From: Granulosicoccus sp964352535
Lineage (GTDB): Bacteria; Pseudomonadota; Gammaproteobacteria; Granulosicoccales; Granulosicoccaceae
DNA: 18,359 nucleotides
NCBI GenBank assembly: GCA_964352535.1
Contig: CAYGSW010000108.1
Coordinates: 1-18,359, forward strand
Direction of reading: 5' to 3'
Notes under the pieces: generated by a model
The model's database searches: none
Seen by the model: only the letters and a program-made list of their open reading frames with translations
Told to the model about the DNA's origin: nothing
Position numbers and translations under genes: made by a program
In this document: positions 1-6,533 of the stretch, piece after piece
Layout: the number at the start of each line of letters is the position of its first letter
Position numbering within the stretch: the stretch's first letter is position 1

Positions 1-252
1 TGCACATAACGCACGCAGCTGCGCTGCAGATTGCTCAGAGCCCAGAACAGCCACCTGCGGCTGATAGACTTTACATTGCTCGAATAGCGCATCCACCCGG
101 GTGTGTGCCGACAAGGCAAATACGCGGTATCGATCAGGATGTCGCGCCAGTACGTCCAGCGTGCTGTTGCCAACAGAGCCAGTCGAACCCAGAATAGTGA
201 CAGCTTGCTGGCGTGTTTCTGCACCTGATTCCAGGGCTGCAGGTGAATTCAT
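1..252 (-). CDS. dxr: 1-deoxy-D-xylulose 5-phosphate reductoisomerase, N-terminal part (cut by window edge)
   Basis: This enzyme catalyses the first committed step of the MEP isoprenoid pathway, converting DXP to MEP with NADPH in the cytosol. Only the first 84 codons are inside the window; the frame is open to base 1. After a variable 15-residue start the protein reads VTILGSTGSVGNSTLDVLARHPD, the NADPH-binding Rossmann G-S-T-G-S-[IV]-G motif typical of DXR (about residues 17-26). The ATG at 250-252 overlaps the TGA of cdsA in an ATGA junction, so translation is probably coupled to cdsA. No strong ribosome binding site is visible before it. The order uppS-cdsA-dxr fits an isoprenoid/phospholipid operon common in gammaproteobacteria, where rseP and bamA usually follow; those would lie outside the window. 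The N-terminal motif makes the identification firm despite truncation. Confidence 0.95.
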   Translation of the reverse strand, partial: MNSPAALESGAETRQQAVTILGSTGSVGNSTLDVLARHPDRYRVFALSAHTRVDALFEQCKVYQPQVAVLGSEQSAAQLRALCA

Positions 253-1064
253 AGCCACGCCCATACAAAGGCAAATACGGGAATGGCGGCAAGCACACCA
301 TCGATTCTATCCAGAACTCCACCGTGGCCGGGGAGCATCTGACTGCTGTCTTTCATCCCTGCAGCGCGCTTGATGCGGCTTTCGGCAAGATCGCCAATCA
401 CGGACACTGCCGCTGCCAGCACAGTGGCCAGAACCAGCTTAAAACCCGCACTCTCGGCAAAGTCTGCAGATGCCCAGACCACCAGCATGACGACAAACGT
501 CGCAGCCAGCCCACCGTATACACCCTCCCAGGTTTTCCCTGGACTGATCAGAGGAGCAAGCTTGTTTCTGCCAAACTTCTTGCCACTGAAATAGGCACCG
601 ATATCCATGATCCAGATAATGCTGAAGGCATAAAGCAGCAAGTACGATGACGCGTCTGGGGCATAACTGCGCAGGTACTGAATAGCGAGCGCTGCGATAA
701 CCATGACGAACACGCCCAGAACCAGCAGCACTTTCTGAACACTCACGAAAAGCGGCAACTTGGGCGACATGTAAAAGGCAATGGGTATGCAAAGCCAGTA
801 TACAAACCCGACCAGCAGCACCCAGCGCATGAACGTTTCACTATAGGGTAAGTAGAGACATACAAGGGCAAGGACACCGACGCCCGCTGCAAAAGCTGTC
901 TGCATGTGCTCATCGCGAACCTGGCACAGGCGACTCCATTCCCATGCAGCAGCCGACACAATAAACCCGAGCACCAGTGCAAACACATGGAAAGGTGCCA
1001 GAAACAGATCCAGCGCGAATGCTACAAGCAACACCACACCTGTCATGATTCGTGTTTGTAACAT
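249..1064 (-). CDS. cdsA: Phosphatidate cytidylyltransferase (CDP-diglyceride synthase)
   Basis: An integral inner-membrane enzyme that makes CDP-diacylglycerol from phosphatidic acid and CTP, the branch point of all phospholipid synthesis. The 271-residue product is mostly hydrophobic with several predicted membrane segments from residue 8 onward. Diagnostic residues lie in the C-terminal half: WIMDIGAYFSGKKFG (about 151-165), SPGKTWEG (174-181), and the family signature around 229-255 with S-R-I-K-R, M-K-D, L-P-G-H-G-G and D-R-I-D. Length is close to the usual 270-285. The start at 1064 overlaps the uppS stop by one base (TGATG), with a GGAGG ribosome binding site about 9 bases upstream inside uppS. 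Its own TGA overlaps the dxr ATG. Both junctions point to tight translational coupling. Confidence 0.97.
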   Translation of the reverse strand: MLQTRIMTGVVLLVAFALDLFLAPFHVFALVLGFIVSAAAWEWSRLCQVRDEHMQTAFAAGVGVLALVCLYLPYSETFMRWVLLVGFVYWLCIPIAFYMSPKLPLFVSVQKVLLVLGVFVMVIAALAIQYLRSYAPDASSYLLLYAFSIIWIMDIGAYFSGKKFGRNKLAPLISPGKTWEGVYGGLAATFVVMLVVWASADFAESAGFKLVLATVLAAAVSVIGDLAESRIKRAAGMKDSSQMLPGHGGVLDRIDGVLAAIPVFAFVWAWL

Positions 1065-1804
1065 CAGCCTGTGCCTCCGACGACTTGATCACCAGTGCGA
1101 CCAAACCGCCTTTGCCTGCCCGCATAGAAGTCCAGCGCATTGGCAAGCTCGACTTCCGAGAAGTCCGGCCACAGAACGTCGGTAAAATACAGCTCTGTAT
1201 AGGCTAGATGCCACAGTAGATAATTGCTGATGCGTTTCTCTCCACCGGTGCGAATGAATAAATCCGGCTCCGAGATTTCGGATAAAGATACATGTCTGGA
1301 GAATGTATCGATATCGATCTCCTCCGGTTGTAACTGGCCGTCGCGCACCTGAAAGGCCAATTGCCTGGCGGCATTGACGATATCCCAGCGCCCCCCGTAA
1401 TTAACGGCTATAGCCAGTTTCAATCCATCGTTGTCGCGTGTGAGGTTTTCGGCATTGTCCATTTCTAGTTGCAGCTTGGGTTGAAACGCACCACGCTCAC
1501 CGATAAAACGAATCTTCACGTTGTTCTCACACAGCTTGCCCACTTCACTTTTCAATGCCCGCAGAAACAGATCCATCAGCAACCCGACTTCTTGCTGTGG
1601 ACGCTTCCAGTTCTCACTGGAAAATGCGAACAGGGTGAGCGCTTCAATCTGCTGGCGTCCGCATGCCTCAACGATATCGCGAGTGGTACGAAACCCGGCC
1701 TGATGCCCACTGGCTCGAGGCCTGCCACGTTGGCGTGCCCAACGGCCATTGCCGTCCATGATGATGGCAATGTGTCTGGGGAAAAACGGTCTCGTCGATG
1801 ACAC
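1064..1804 (-). CDS. uppS: Undecaprenyl diphosphate synthase (cis-prenyltransferase)
   Basis: Condenses eight isopentenyl diphosphates onto farnesyl diphosphate to form C55 undecaprenyl diphosphate, the lipid carrier for peptidoglycan and O-antigen. The gene is also called ispU. The 246-residue protein has all cis-prenyltransferase landmarks: IAIIMDGNGRWA with catalytic Asp17, FAFSSENWKRP (59-69), AVNYGGRWDIV (133-143), and DLFIRTGGEKRISNYLLW (181-198). The start is GTG at 1802-1804; an in-frame stop lies six codons upstream and the next Met is inside the catalytic motif, so no other conventional start fits. It lacks a clear Shine-Dalgarno sequence. It overlaps cdsA by one base. The 157-base gap to frr contains a TATAAC hexamer (1824-1829) that could be a -10 box, but no good -35 accompanies it. 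Confidence 0.97.
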   Translation of the reverse strand: MSSTRPFFPRHIAIIMDGNGRWARQRGRPRASGHQAGFRTTRDIVEACGRQQIEALTLFAFSSENWKRPQQEVGLLMDLFLRALKSEVGKLCENNVKIRFIGERGAFQPKLQLEMDNAENLTRDNDGLKLAIAVNYGGRWDIVNAARQLAFQVRDGQLQPEEIDIDTFSRHVSLSEISEPDLFIRTGGEKRISNYLLWHLAYTELYFTDVLWPDFSEVELANALDFYAGRQRRFGRTGDQVVGGTG

Positions 1805-1961
1805 CTTAAATTGTCTCGCTCACGTTATACAAAGGAAAGAGATGCGTGGTTGAAGAGCCGTGCCAAACTGCAAAACGCTCACTATGTAATGCCAAACACC
1901 ACGTTGCCACTGAAGCAACCAACTTACCGGGGTAATACGCTCGGCTGATTCACGCGGTAGG

Positions 1962-2519
1962 TCAGACTTCCATTAAATCTGCTTCCTTCCTGGCAAGCAC
2001 GGCATCCACCTCTTTGATCGCAGCGTCGGTAAGCTTCTGGACGCCTTCTTCACCCTTGCGCAAATCATCCTTGGAGATCTCTTTTTCTTTTTCGAGCTCT
2101 TTCAGATCGTTGTTTGCATCACGGCGAATGTTGCGCACCGCAACCCGAGATCCCTCTGCTTCACTGCGCACCATTTTGACCATGTCCTTTCGACGCTGCT
2201 CTGTCATTGGTGGTACCGGCACACGAATGACAGTGCCTGCCGTATTCGGATTGAGTCCAAGGTCTGAGTTGATAATGGCTTTTTCAACGGCCGGCACCAT
2301 GGACTGCTCCCACGGTGTAACCGTCAGCATGCGGGCGTCCTCCGTGTTGATGTTGGCCACTTGACTCAAGGGCGACTCTGCCCCGTAGTAGTCAACTTTA
2401 ATGCTTTCCAGCAGACTTGGATGCGCACGACCGGTGCGCATGCGTGCCAGGTCGTTTTCGAGCGACTCCACGGTTTTCCCCATGCGTATCTTGGCATCTT
2501 TGAGAATATCGTCGATCAT
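1962..2519 (-). CDS. frr: Ribosome recycling factor
   Basis: With EF-G it splits the post-termination ribosome, releasing mRNA and deacylated tRNA. The 185-residue product has exactly the usual family length. It carries the conserved first helix with the MRTGRAHPSLL segment (about 27-37), the VTPWE turn (67-71), the hinge segment near PVPPMTEQRRK (101-111), and the helix-3 block RNIRRDANNDLK (129-140) whose Arg residues contact 23S rRNA. The ATG at 2517-2519 follows an AAGGGA ribosome binding site about 9 bases away. It lies 50 bases after pyrH on the same strand, the near-universal pyrH-frr pairing, and is probably co-transcribed with it. No terminator is visible between frr and uppS. Confidence 0.98.
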   Translation of the reverse strand: MIDDILKDAKIRMGKTVESLENDLARMRTGRAHPSLLESIKVDYYGAESPLSQVANINTEDARMLTVTPWEQSMVPAVEKAIINSDLGLNPNTAGTVIRVPVPPMTEQRRKDMVKMVRSEAEGSRVAVRNIRRDANNDLKELEKEKEISKDDLRKGEEGVQKLTDAAIKEVDAVLARKEADLMEV

Positions 2520-2569
2520 TTTAGAGCGTCCCTTAACGTGATTGTCTTGTGCTTTTGTGTCGAGCTGTT

Positions 2570-3298
2570 TCAGGCAGTACGCCTGACAGTGGTGCCAATA
2601 TCCTCGCCCATGATGAGGCGCATGAGATCACCATCCTTGTTCATGTTGAACACTTTCACTGGCAGATTGTTGTCGCTGCACATGACAATCGCCGTTTGAT
2701 CCATGACGCCCAGTTTCTTGGCAATGGCCTCGTCAAAACTGAGCGTATGATACTTCACCGCGTCCTCATGCTTCATGGGATCTTTATTATAGATCCCATC
2801 GACTTTCGTACCCTTTATCATGACATCGGCACCGATTTCGACCGCTCTCAGGCTGGCAGCGGAGTCTGTGGTGAAAAACGGATTGCCTGTACCTGCCGCA
2901 AACAGAACGATTCTGCCCTTTTCCAGATGCCGGACGGCACGGCGGCGGATGTAATCCTCACACACTGAATTGATGGACAGTGCTGACATGACCCGGCAGT
3001 ACGCGCCGTGGTTTTCCAACGCGTCCTGCATGGACAGACAGTTGATGACGGTTGCCAGCATGCCCATGTGATCACCGGTGACCCGGTCCATACCGGCTTC
3101 GGCCAGACCGGCACCACGAAAGATGTTACCACCGCCGATAACCATGGCTACTTCTACACCTGCATCACTGACCGCCTTGACTTCGCCGGCTATCCGACGG
3201 ATGTAGACGGGGTCGATACCGTAATCCATATCGCCCATGAGCGCTTCACCGCTGAGCTTTAGCAGGATACGTTCAAATGTCGGGCGTGCATTTTCCAT
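2570..3298 (-). CDS. pyrH: UMP kinase (uridylate kinase)
   Basis: Phosphorylates UMP to UDP with ATP in pyrimidine nucleotide synthesis. It belongs to the bacterial hexameric amino-acid-kinase family, allosterically activated by GTP and inhibited by UTP. The 242-residue sequence matches the family length. Visible motifs are KLSGEAL at the N terminus (14-20), the GGGN phosphate-binding loop (55-58), TGNPFFTTD (137-145) of the UMP site, and GTKVDGIYNKDP (163-174) of the ATP site. It is preceded by the terminator at 3416-3445, so it must start its own transcription unit, but I found no convincing sigma-70 promoter in 3299-3415. The ribosome binding site is weak. A 6-bp hairpin (TCAGGC/GCCTGA, 2570-2586) spans the stop codon; it lacks a U-run and is unlikely to terminate. 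Confidence 0.98.
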   Translation of the reverse strand: MENARPTFERILLKLSGEALMGDMDYGIDPVYIRRIAGEVKAVSDAGVEVAMVIGGGNIFRGAGLAEAGMDRVTGDHMGMLATVINCLSMQDALENHGAYCRVMSALSINSVCEDYIRRRAVRHLEKGRIVLFAAGTGNPFFTTDSAASLRAVEIGADVMIKGTKVDGIYNKDPMKHEDAVKYHTLSFDEAIAKKLGVMDQTAIVMCSDNNLPVKVFNMNKDGDLMRLIMGEDIGTTVRRTA

Positions 3299-3415
3299 AC
3301 TTTACGAGCCTGTGCTGTTTGATATTCGTCGTTGACCTTCGTCGAGGCGGTTACGCACGACACGCAAATCCGCTTAACCCTGTCCTGACCGTCGATCTCA
3401 TGTTCTCAAGGATAC

Positions 3416-3445
3416 AAAAAAGCCGGGACCCGCCCGGCTTTTTTT
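3416..3445 (-). terminator. Rho-independent terminator after tsf
   Basis: A perfect inverted repeat GCCGGG/CCCGGC with a 5-base loop, flanked by six A on the left and seven T on the right, so it can end transcription on either strand. It sits 87 bases beyond the tsf stop and upstream of pyrH. It therefore separates the rpsB-tsf unit from the pyrH-frr-uppS-cdsA-dxr unit. The rest of the 3299-3532 gap shows nothing else I can support. Confidence 0.9.
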
Positions 3446-3532
3446 CACTCTAATTTTAGCGGGCCAGCAGCTTCGGCGCACATTGAAACAATGTCCTCCA
3501 CGACAGACCCCAGCTGCAGCCGCCAGCGCTAC

Positions 3533-4402
3533 CTAAGAGCCACGCACCTGAGCCATGACTTCTTCTGCAAAGTTCTCTTCTTTCTTCTCGATGCCCTCAC
3601 CAACCTCAAGCCTGTGAAAACTGACGACGGTGGCGCCCTTGTCCTTGAGAAGCTCGGCAATGGTCTGGTCAGGATTCTTGACGAATGGTTGCCCGACCAG
3701 AGTGATTTCGGCCAGATATTTTTTCACGCGCCCCATAACCATTTTTTCAATGATCTCTGCCGGCTTGCCGCTTTCAGCAGCCTCTGCCATTAGGATGGAC
3801 TTCTCTTTCTCCAGAAGATCCCCTGGCACTCCGGATTCATCAACGCAGACAGGCTTACTCGCTGCGATATGCATGGCAATGTCACGAGCCAACGACTCGT
3901 CACCACCAGACACTTCGCAAACCACACCGATACGGCCGCCGTGCAGATATTCACCGAACTGTCCGCCAGCACTGGTGCCGCCAATACAGCGACGTACCTG
4001 AATATTCTCACCAATCTTTGCGACCAGTGTCTTCCTGGCTTCTTCGACTGGCTCGCCATCGATGGTAAGCGTATCCACGGAATCAGGTTGCTGGACAAGC
4101 ACTGCTTCCACGACCTTGTTAGCGAAGGCTATGAAATCGGATGCCTTGGCCGCAAAGTCCGTCTGGCTGTTGATTTCAACCATGCCGAACTGCTTGCCGT
4201 CGTCACTGAGTCTGATGGCAACCACGCCTTCAGCCGCCTGGTTGCCCGATTTCTTGTCCGCTTTGGCCAGACCAGAGATGCGCATCGCTTCAACGGCGGC
4301 TTCCATATCGCCGTCGGCTTCAGTGAGCGCTTTTTTGCACTCCATCATCCCCGCGCCGGTGCGCTCTCGCAGCTCCTTAACCATGCTTGCCGAAATGGCC
4401 AT
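3533..4402 (-). CDS. tsf: Translation elongation factor Ts
   Basis: The guanine-nucleotide exchange factor for EF-Tu, releasing GDP after aminoacyl-tRNA delivery. The 289-residue protein has an N-terminal UBA-like domain (about 1-54) beginning ISASMVKELRERTGAGMMECKKAL. The EF-Tu contact motif TDF follows at 81-83 in the context EINSQTDFAAK. The rest is the core and dimerisation region, giving a typical gammaproteobacterial length. The ATG at 4400-4402 is preceded by an AGGGGA ribosome binding site. It follows rpsB after a 211-base spacer with attenuator-like structure, in the standard rpsB-tsf operon, and ends before a strong terminator. Confidence 0.98.
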   Translation of the reverse strand: MAISASMVKELRERTGAGMMECKKALTEADGDMEAAVEAMRISGLAKADKKSGNQAAEGVVAIRLSDDGKQFGMVEINSQTDFAAKASDFIAFANKVVEAVLVQQPDSVDTLTIDGEPVEEARKTLVAKIGENIQVRRCIGGTSAGGQFGEYLHGGRIGVVCEVSGGDESLARDIAMHIAASKPVCVDESGVPGDLLEKEKSILMAEAAESGKPAEIIEKMVMGRVKKYLAEITLVGQPFVKNPDQTIAELLKDKGATVVSFHRLEVGEGIEKKEENFAEEVMAQVRGS

Positions 4403-4461
4403 GTTTTTCCCCTGTAAAACTGTCTTGATTTTTCGAAAAATGAAACGGACCCGATTTGATC

Positions 4462-4579
4462 AAAAAAGAGCCCGAGGTCGGGTAATGCCAACGCGCTGGC
4501 GGATCTGCAACGCAACTGCGCTGGTTGTCATCGGCGGGCTTTCCACTCGCGTTACTTGTTCAATTGCCACGACCTCGGG
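4462..4579 (-). promoter_or_regulatory. Attenuator-like structure in the rpsB-tsf spacer
   Basis: On the minus-strand transcript CCCGAGGTCG (4579-4570) can pair perfectly over 10 bp with CGACCTCGGG (4480-4471), enclosing about 89 bases. The 3' arm is followed by CTC and a run of six U (4467-4462). A small alternative hairpin CCCG-ACCT-CGGG uses the same 3' arm (4482-4471), so the two folds exclude each other. The enclosed part has a further near-palindrome around 4487-4500. This resembles a partial terminator that would lower tsf relative to rpsB transcription. The base pairing is directly visible; the regulatory role is inferred. The 4403-4613 spacer has no ORF. Confidence 0.45.
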
Positions 4580-4613
4580 TCACGAAGTCGCGCCAGGCAC
4601 TCATGCAAGCCTA

Positions 4614-5531
4614 TTAACTTGCCGGAGCTGCGTCGTCAGCTGCTGGTGAAGTCGCTGCTGCACCCGGAGCTGCAGGCTCAGCTGCTGGCGCTACAGCCTC
4701 TGCAGCCGGCGCTACAGCCTGTGCAGCCGGCGCAGCAACCTCAGCAGCAGAATCAGCGGCCACCGCGGCCACGGCAGGCGCATCAGCTGCTGGCGCTGCT
4801 GCCGCTTGTGCGTCGATAGCAGCAATATCAGCTTCGTCCATTTTGCCGGAGGAACGCTTGCCATCCTGGATTGCCGCAGCAATTGCTTCCACATATAACT
4901 GGATGGACCGGATGGCGTCGTCATTGCCGGGTATGACATAGTCGATACCGTCAGGTGAGTTGTTGGTATCAACCACACCAATAACCGGGATGCCCAACTT
5001 GTTGGCTTCGGTGATAGCAATGCGCTCGTGCCCCACATCGATGACAAACAATGCATCCGGAAGGCGTTCCATGTGCTTGATTCCACCCATACCACGATCC
5101 AGCTTCTCGTACTCGCGGGTCAGGCCCAGGGCTTCTTTTTTGCTCAGGCGCTCGAAACTGCCGTCCTCTCGCATGGACTCCAGCTCAAGCAGACGCTTGA
5201 CGGACTGCTTAACTGTCTTGAAGTTTGTCATCATTCCACCGGACCAGCGACGGTTGACAAAGGGCATGTTGCAGCTTTCGGCAGCAGCACGCAGTGCATC
5301 GCGCGCGGCACGCTTTGTACCGACAAACAGAATTCGTCCGTTCTTCGAGGCAATCTTGCCTGCGTAGTTGGCAGAGTCATTCAGCGCCGGCAGACTTTTT
5401 TCGAGATTGAAAATGTGGATGTTGTTGCGCTCACCGTAGATGTACTGAGACATCTTGGGGGACCAATAACGGGTTTGGTGTCCGAAATGCACGCCTGCTT
5501 CAAGCATCTGGCGCATGGTTACATCAGCCAT
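4614..5531 (-). CDS. rpsB: 30S ribosomal protein S2 with long Ala/Pro-rich C-terminal tail
   Basis: A structural protein of the small subunit that binds 16S rRNA near S1 and is needed for S1 assembly. I start it at ATG 5529-5531 (MADVTMRQMLEAGVHFGHQTRYW), preceded by an AGAGGA ribosome binding site; an ATG 13 codons upstream has no family support. S2 landmarks are GVHFGHQTRYWSPKM, NGRILFVGTKRAARD, NRRWSGGMMTNFKT and GIPVIGVVDTNNSPDGIDYVIPGNDDAIRS. The globular part ends about residue 240, the full length of E. coli S2. It is followed by some 60 residues that are almost only Ala, Pro, Val, Glu and Asp, with AxAVAPA heptads. The 305-residue total is therefore clearly longer than usual. First gene of the rpsB-tsf operon. 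Confidence 0.96.
   Translation of the reverse strand: MADVTMRQMLEAGVHFGHQTRYWSPKMSQYIYGERNNIHIFNLEKSLPALNDSANYAGKIASKNGRILFVGTKRAARDALRAAAESCNMPFVNRRWSGGMMTNFKTVKQSVKRLLELESMREDGSFERLSKKEALGLTREYEKLDRGMGGIKHMERLPDALFVIDVGHERIAITEANKLGIPVIGVVDTNNSPDGIDYVIPGNDDAIRSIQLYVEAIAAAIQDGKRSSGKMDEADIAAIDAQAAAAPAADAPAVAAVAADSAAEVAAPAAQAVAPAAEAVAPAAEPAAPGAAATSPAADDAAPAS
4687..4728. repeat. Two tandem 21-bp repeats in the rpsB tail
   Basis: Two adjacent copies of a 21-bp unit beginning GGCGCTACAGCCT and ending TGCAGCC (4687-4707 and 4708-4728), differing at one base. A partial third start, GGCGCAGC, follows at 4729. They encode the repeated AVAPAAE heptads of the S2 C-terminal tail. The near-identity at DNA level suggests recent slippage or duplication, making tail length a plausible strain-variable feature. 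Confidence 0.85.
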
Positions 5532-5695
5532 AAGAGTATCCTCTGGTTGGGTTTGGCCTCCGCAAGCCAACCGCGACTGACCCTCGGCATGTTAACTGCT
5601 GCACATCTGGCAGCTAAACGTGACGTGGGCACCCGGCCGGGCTTGTACGACTTGCGTGTGTAATCCCGAGCAAGGAAAATCTCACTCAGGTCAGC
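5532..5695 (-). promoter_or_regulatory. rpsB mRNA leader, probable S2 autoregulatory RNA
   Basis: The roughly 160-base untranslated region before rpsB is long and can form several stems on the minus strand, for example GCTGC/GCAGC (5614-5598) and a GC-rich self-complementary CCCGGCCGGG segment around 5633-5642. In gammaproteobacteria the rpsB leader is known to bind S2 and repress rpsB-tsf translation. Position and structure fit that role, but I could not do a covariance-model match, so this is a family-based inference. Confidence 0.5.
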
Positions 5696-5700
5696 CCGAC

Positions 5701-5731
5701 TTTATATCACAATGTGGGCCAGTAATGTAAA
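5701..5731 (-). promoter_or_regulatory. rpsB promoter with extended -10
   Basis: On the minus strand the sequence TGTGATATAAAG contains a TGn extended -10 followed by TATAAA (5706-5701). A TTTACA -35-like hexamer (5731-5726) lies 19 bases upstream; reading GATATA as the -10 gives 17. The sequence just after is GC-rich (GTCGGGCTG), as in promoters under stringent control. An extended -10 of this kind is characteristic of gammaproteobacterial rpsB promoters. The divergent map promoter must overlap this stretch; no clear plus-strand boxes were found. Confidence 0.7.
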
Positions 5732-5765
5732 CTACCGCCCCTGCAAAACTGACCGTAAATATCCT

Positions 5766-6533
5766 ATGCCCATCACTCTCAAAACGCCCGAGCAAGTCGC
5801 CAAAATGCGAATCGCCGGACGCTTGGCTGCGGAGGTGCTGGACATGATCACTGAGCATGTAGTGCCCGGGGTCACCACCGAACATCTCAACACGCTGTGC
5901 CACAATCTGATCGTGGATGTACAAAAAGGCATTCCGGCAACACTGGGCTACAAGGGTTTCACGAAATCCATCTGTACATCCATTAATCAGCAGATCTGCC
6001 ACGGCATCCCTGGCGACAGAGTGCTGAAGAAGGGCGATATCGTCAACATCGACGTCACTGTCATCAAGGATGGCTGGTTTGGCGACACAAGCCGCATGTA
6101 CTACGTCGGCGACGTTGCGCCACATGCACAGCGCCTGTGCGAAACCGCCTATGAGGCTATGGCTCGTGGTATCAGAACAGTTAAACCTGGTGTTACGCTT
6201 GGGGATGTTGGCCACGCCATCCAGGTATTTGCTGAAGGCGAGCACTATTCTGTTGTTCGTGAGTATTGCGGGCATGGCATCGGCTCCAATTTCCACGAAG
6301 ATCCGCAGGTGCTGCATTACGGCAAGCCCAACACCGGCGAAGTGCTGCGATCCGGAATGACCTTTACCATCGAGCCCATGATCAACCAGGGAAAACGTCA
6401 TGCGAAAGTGTTAGCTGATGGCTGGACAGTCGTTACCAAAGACCGTTCGCTGTCTGCACAGTGGGAGCATACCGTGCTGGTAACAGACGATGGCTTCGAG
6501 CTGCTTACGCTGAGCGACGGCCAGACACTGTGA
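5766..6533 (+). CDS. map: Methionine aminopeptidase, type I
   Basis: Removes the initiator methionine from nascent proteins when the second residue is small; a cytosolic dinuclear metalloenzyme that works at the ribosome exit. The 255-residue product has the pita-bread fold residues in order: His79 in CHGIP, and metal ligands Asp96 (NIDVTV), Asp107 (GDTSR), His170 (GHGIGSNFHE), Glu203 (FTIEPM) and Glu234 (QWEHTV). The start at 5766 gives MPITLKTPEQVAKMRIAGRLAAEVL, matching family N termini; an ATG 18 codons upstream adds unconserved residues. There is no clear Shine-Dalgarno sequence. It is divergent from rpsB with 234 bases between start codons, the arrangement seen widely in gammaproteobacteria, and overlaps glnD at its 3' end. 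Confidence 0.97.
   Translation: MPITLKTPEQVAKMRIAGRLAAEVLDMITEHVVPGVTTEHLNTLCHNLIVDVQKGIPATLGYKGFTKSICTSINQQICHGIPGDRVLKKGDIVNIDVTVIKDGWFGDTSRMYYVGDVAPHAQRLCETAYEAMARGIRTVKPGVTLGDVGHAIQVFAEGEHYSVVREYCGHGIGSNFHEDPQVLHYGKPNTGEVLRSGMTFTIEPMINQGKRHAKVLADGWTVVTKDRSLSAQWEHTVLVTDDGFELLTLSDGQTL

Noticed and set aside
2570..2586. Hairpin over the pyrH stop as a terminator
   Set aside because: Only 6 bp with no U-run, and frr follows closely on the same strand.
3869..4649. Long plus-strand frames opposite tsf and the rpsB-tsf spacer
   Set aside because: They lie antisense to tsf, show no family motifs and no ribosome binding site.
4620..4810. CRISPR-like or satellite array in the rpsB 3' region
   Set aside because: The repetition is in-frame Ala/Pro codons of the S2 tail, without spacers of unique sequence.
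5028..5663. 211-codon plus-strand frame opposite rpsB
   Set aside because: Entirely antisense to a firm ribosomal protein gene and its leader; a shadow of codon bias.
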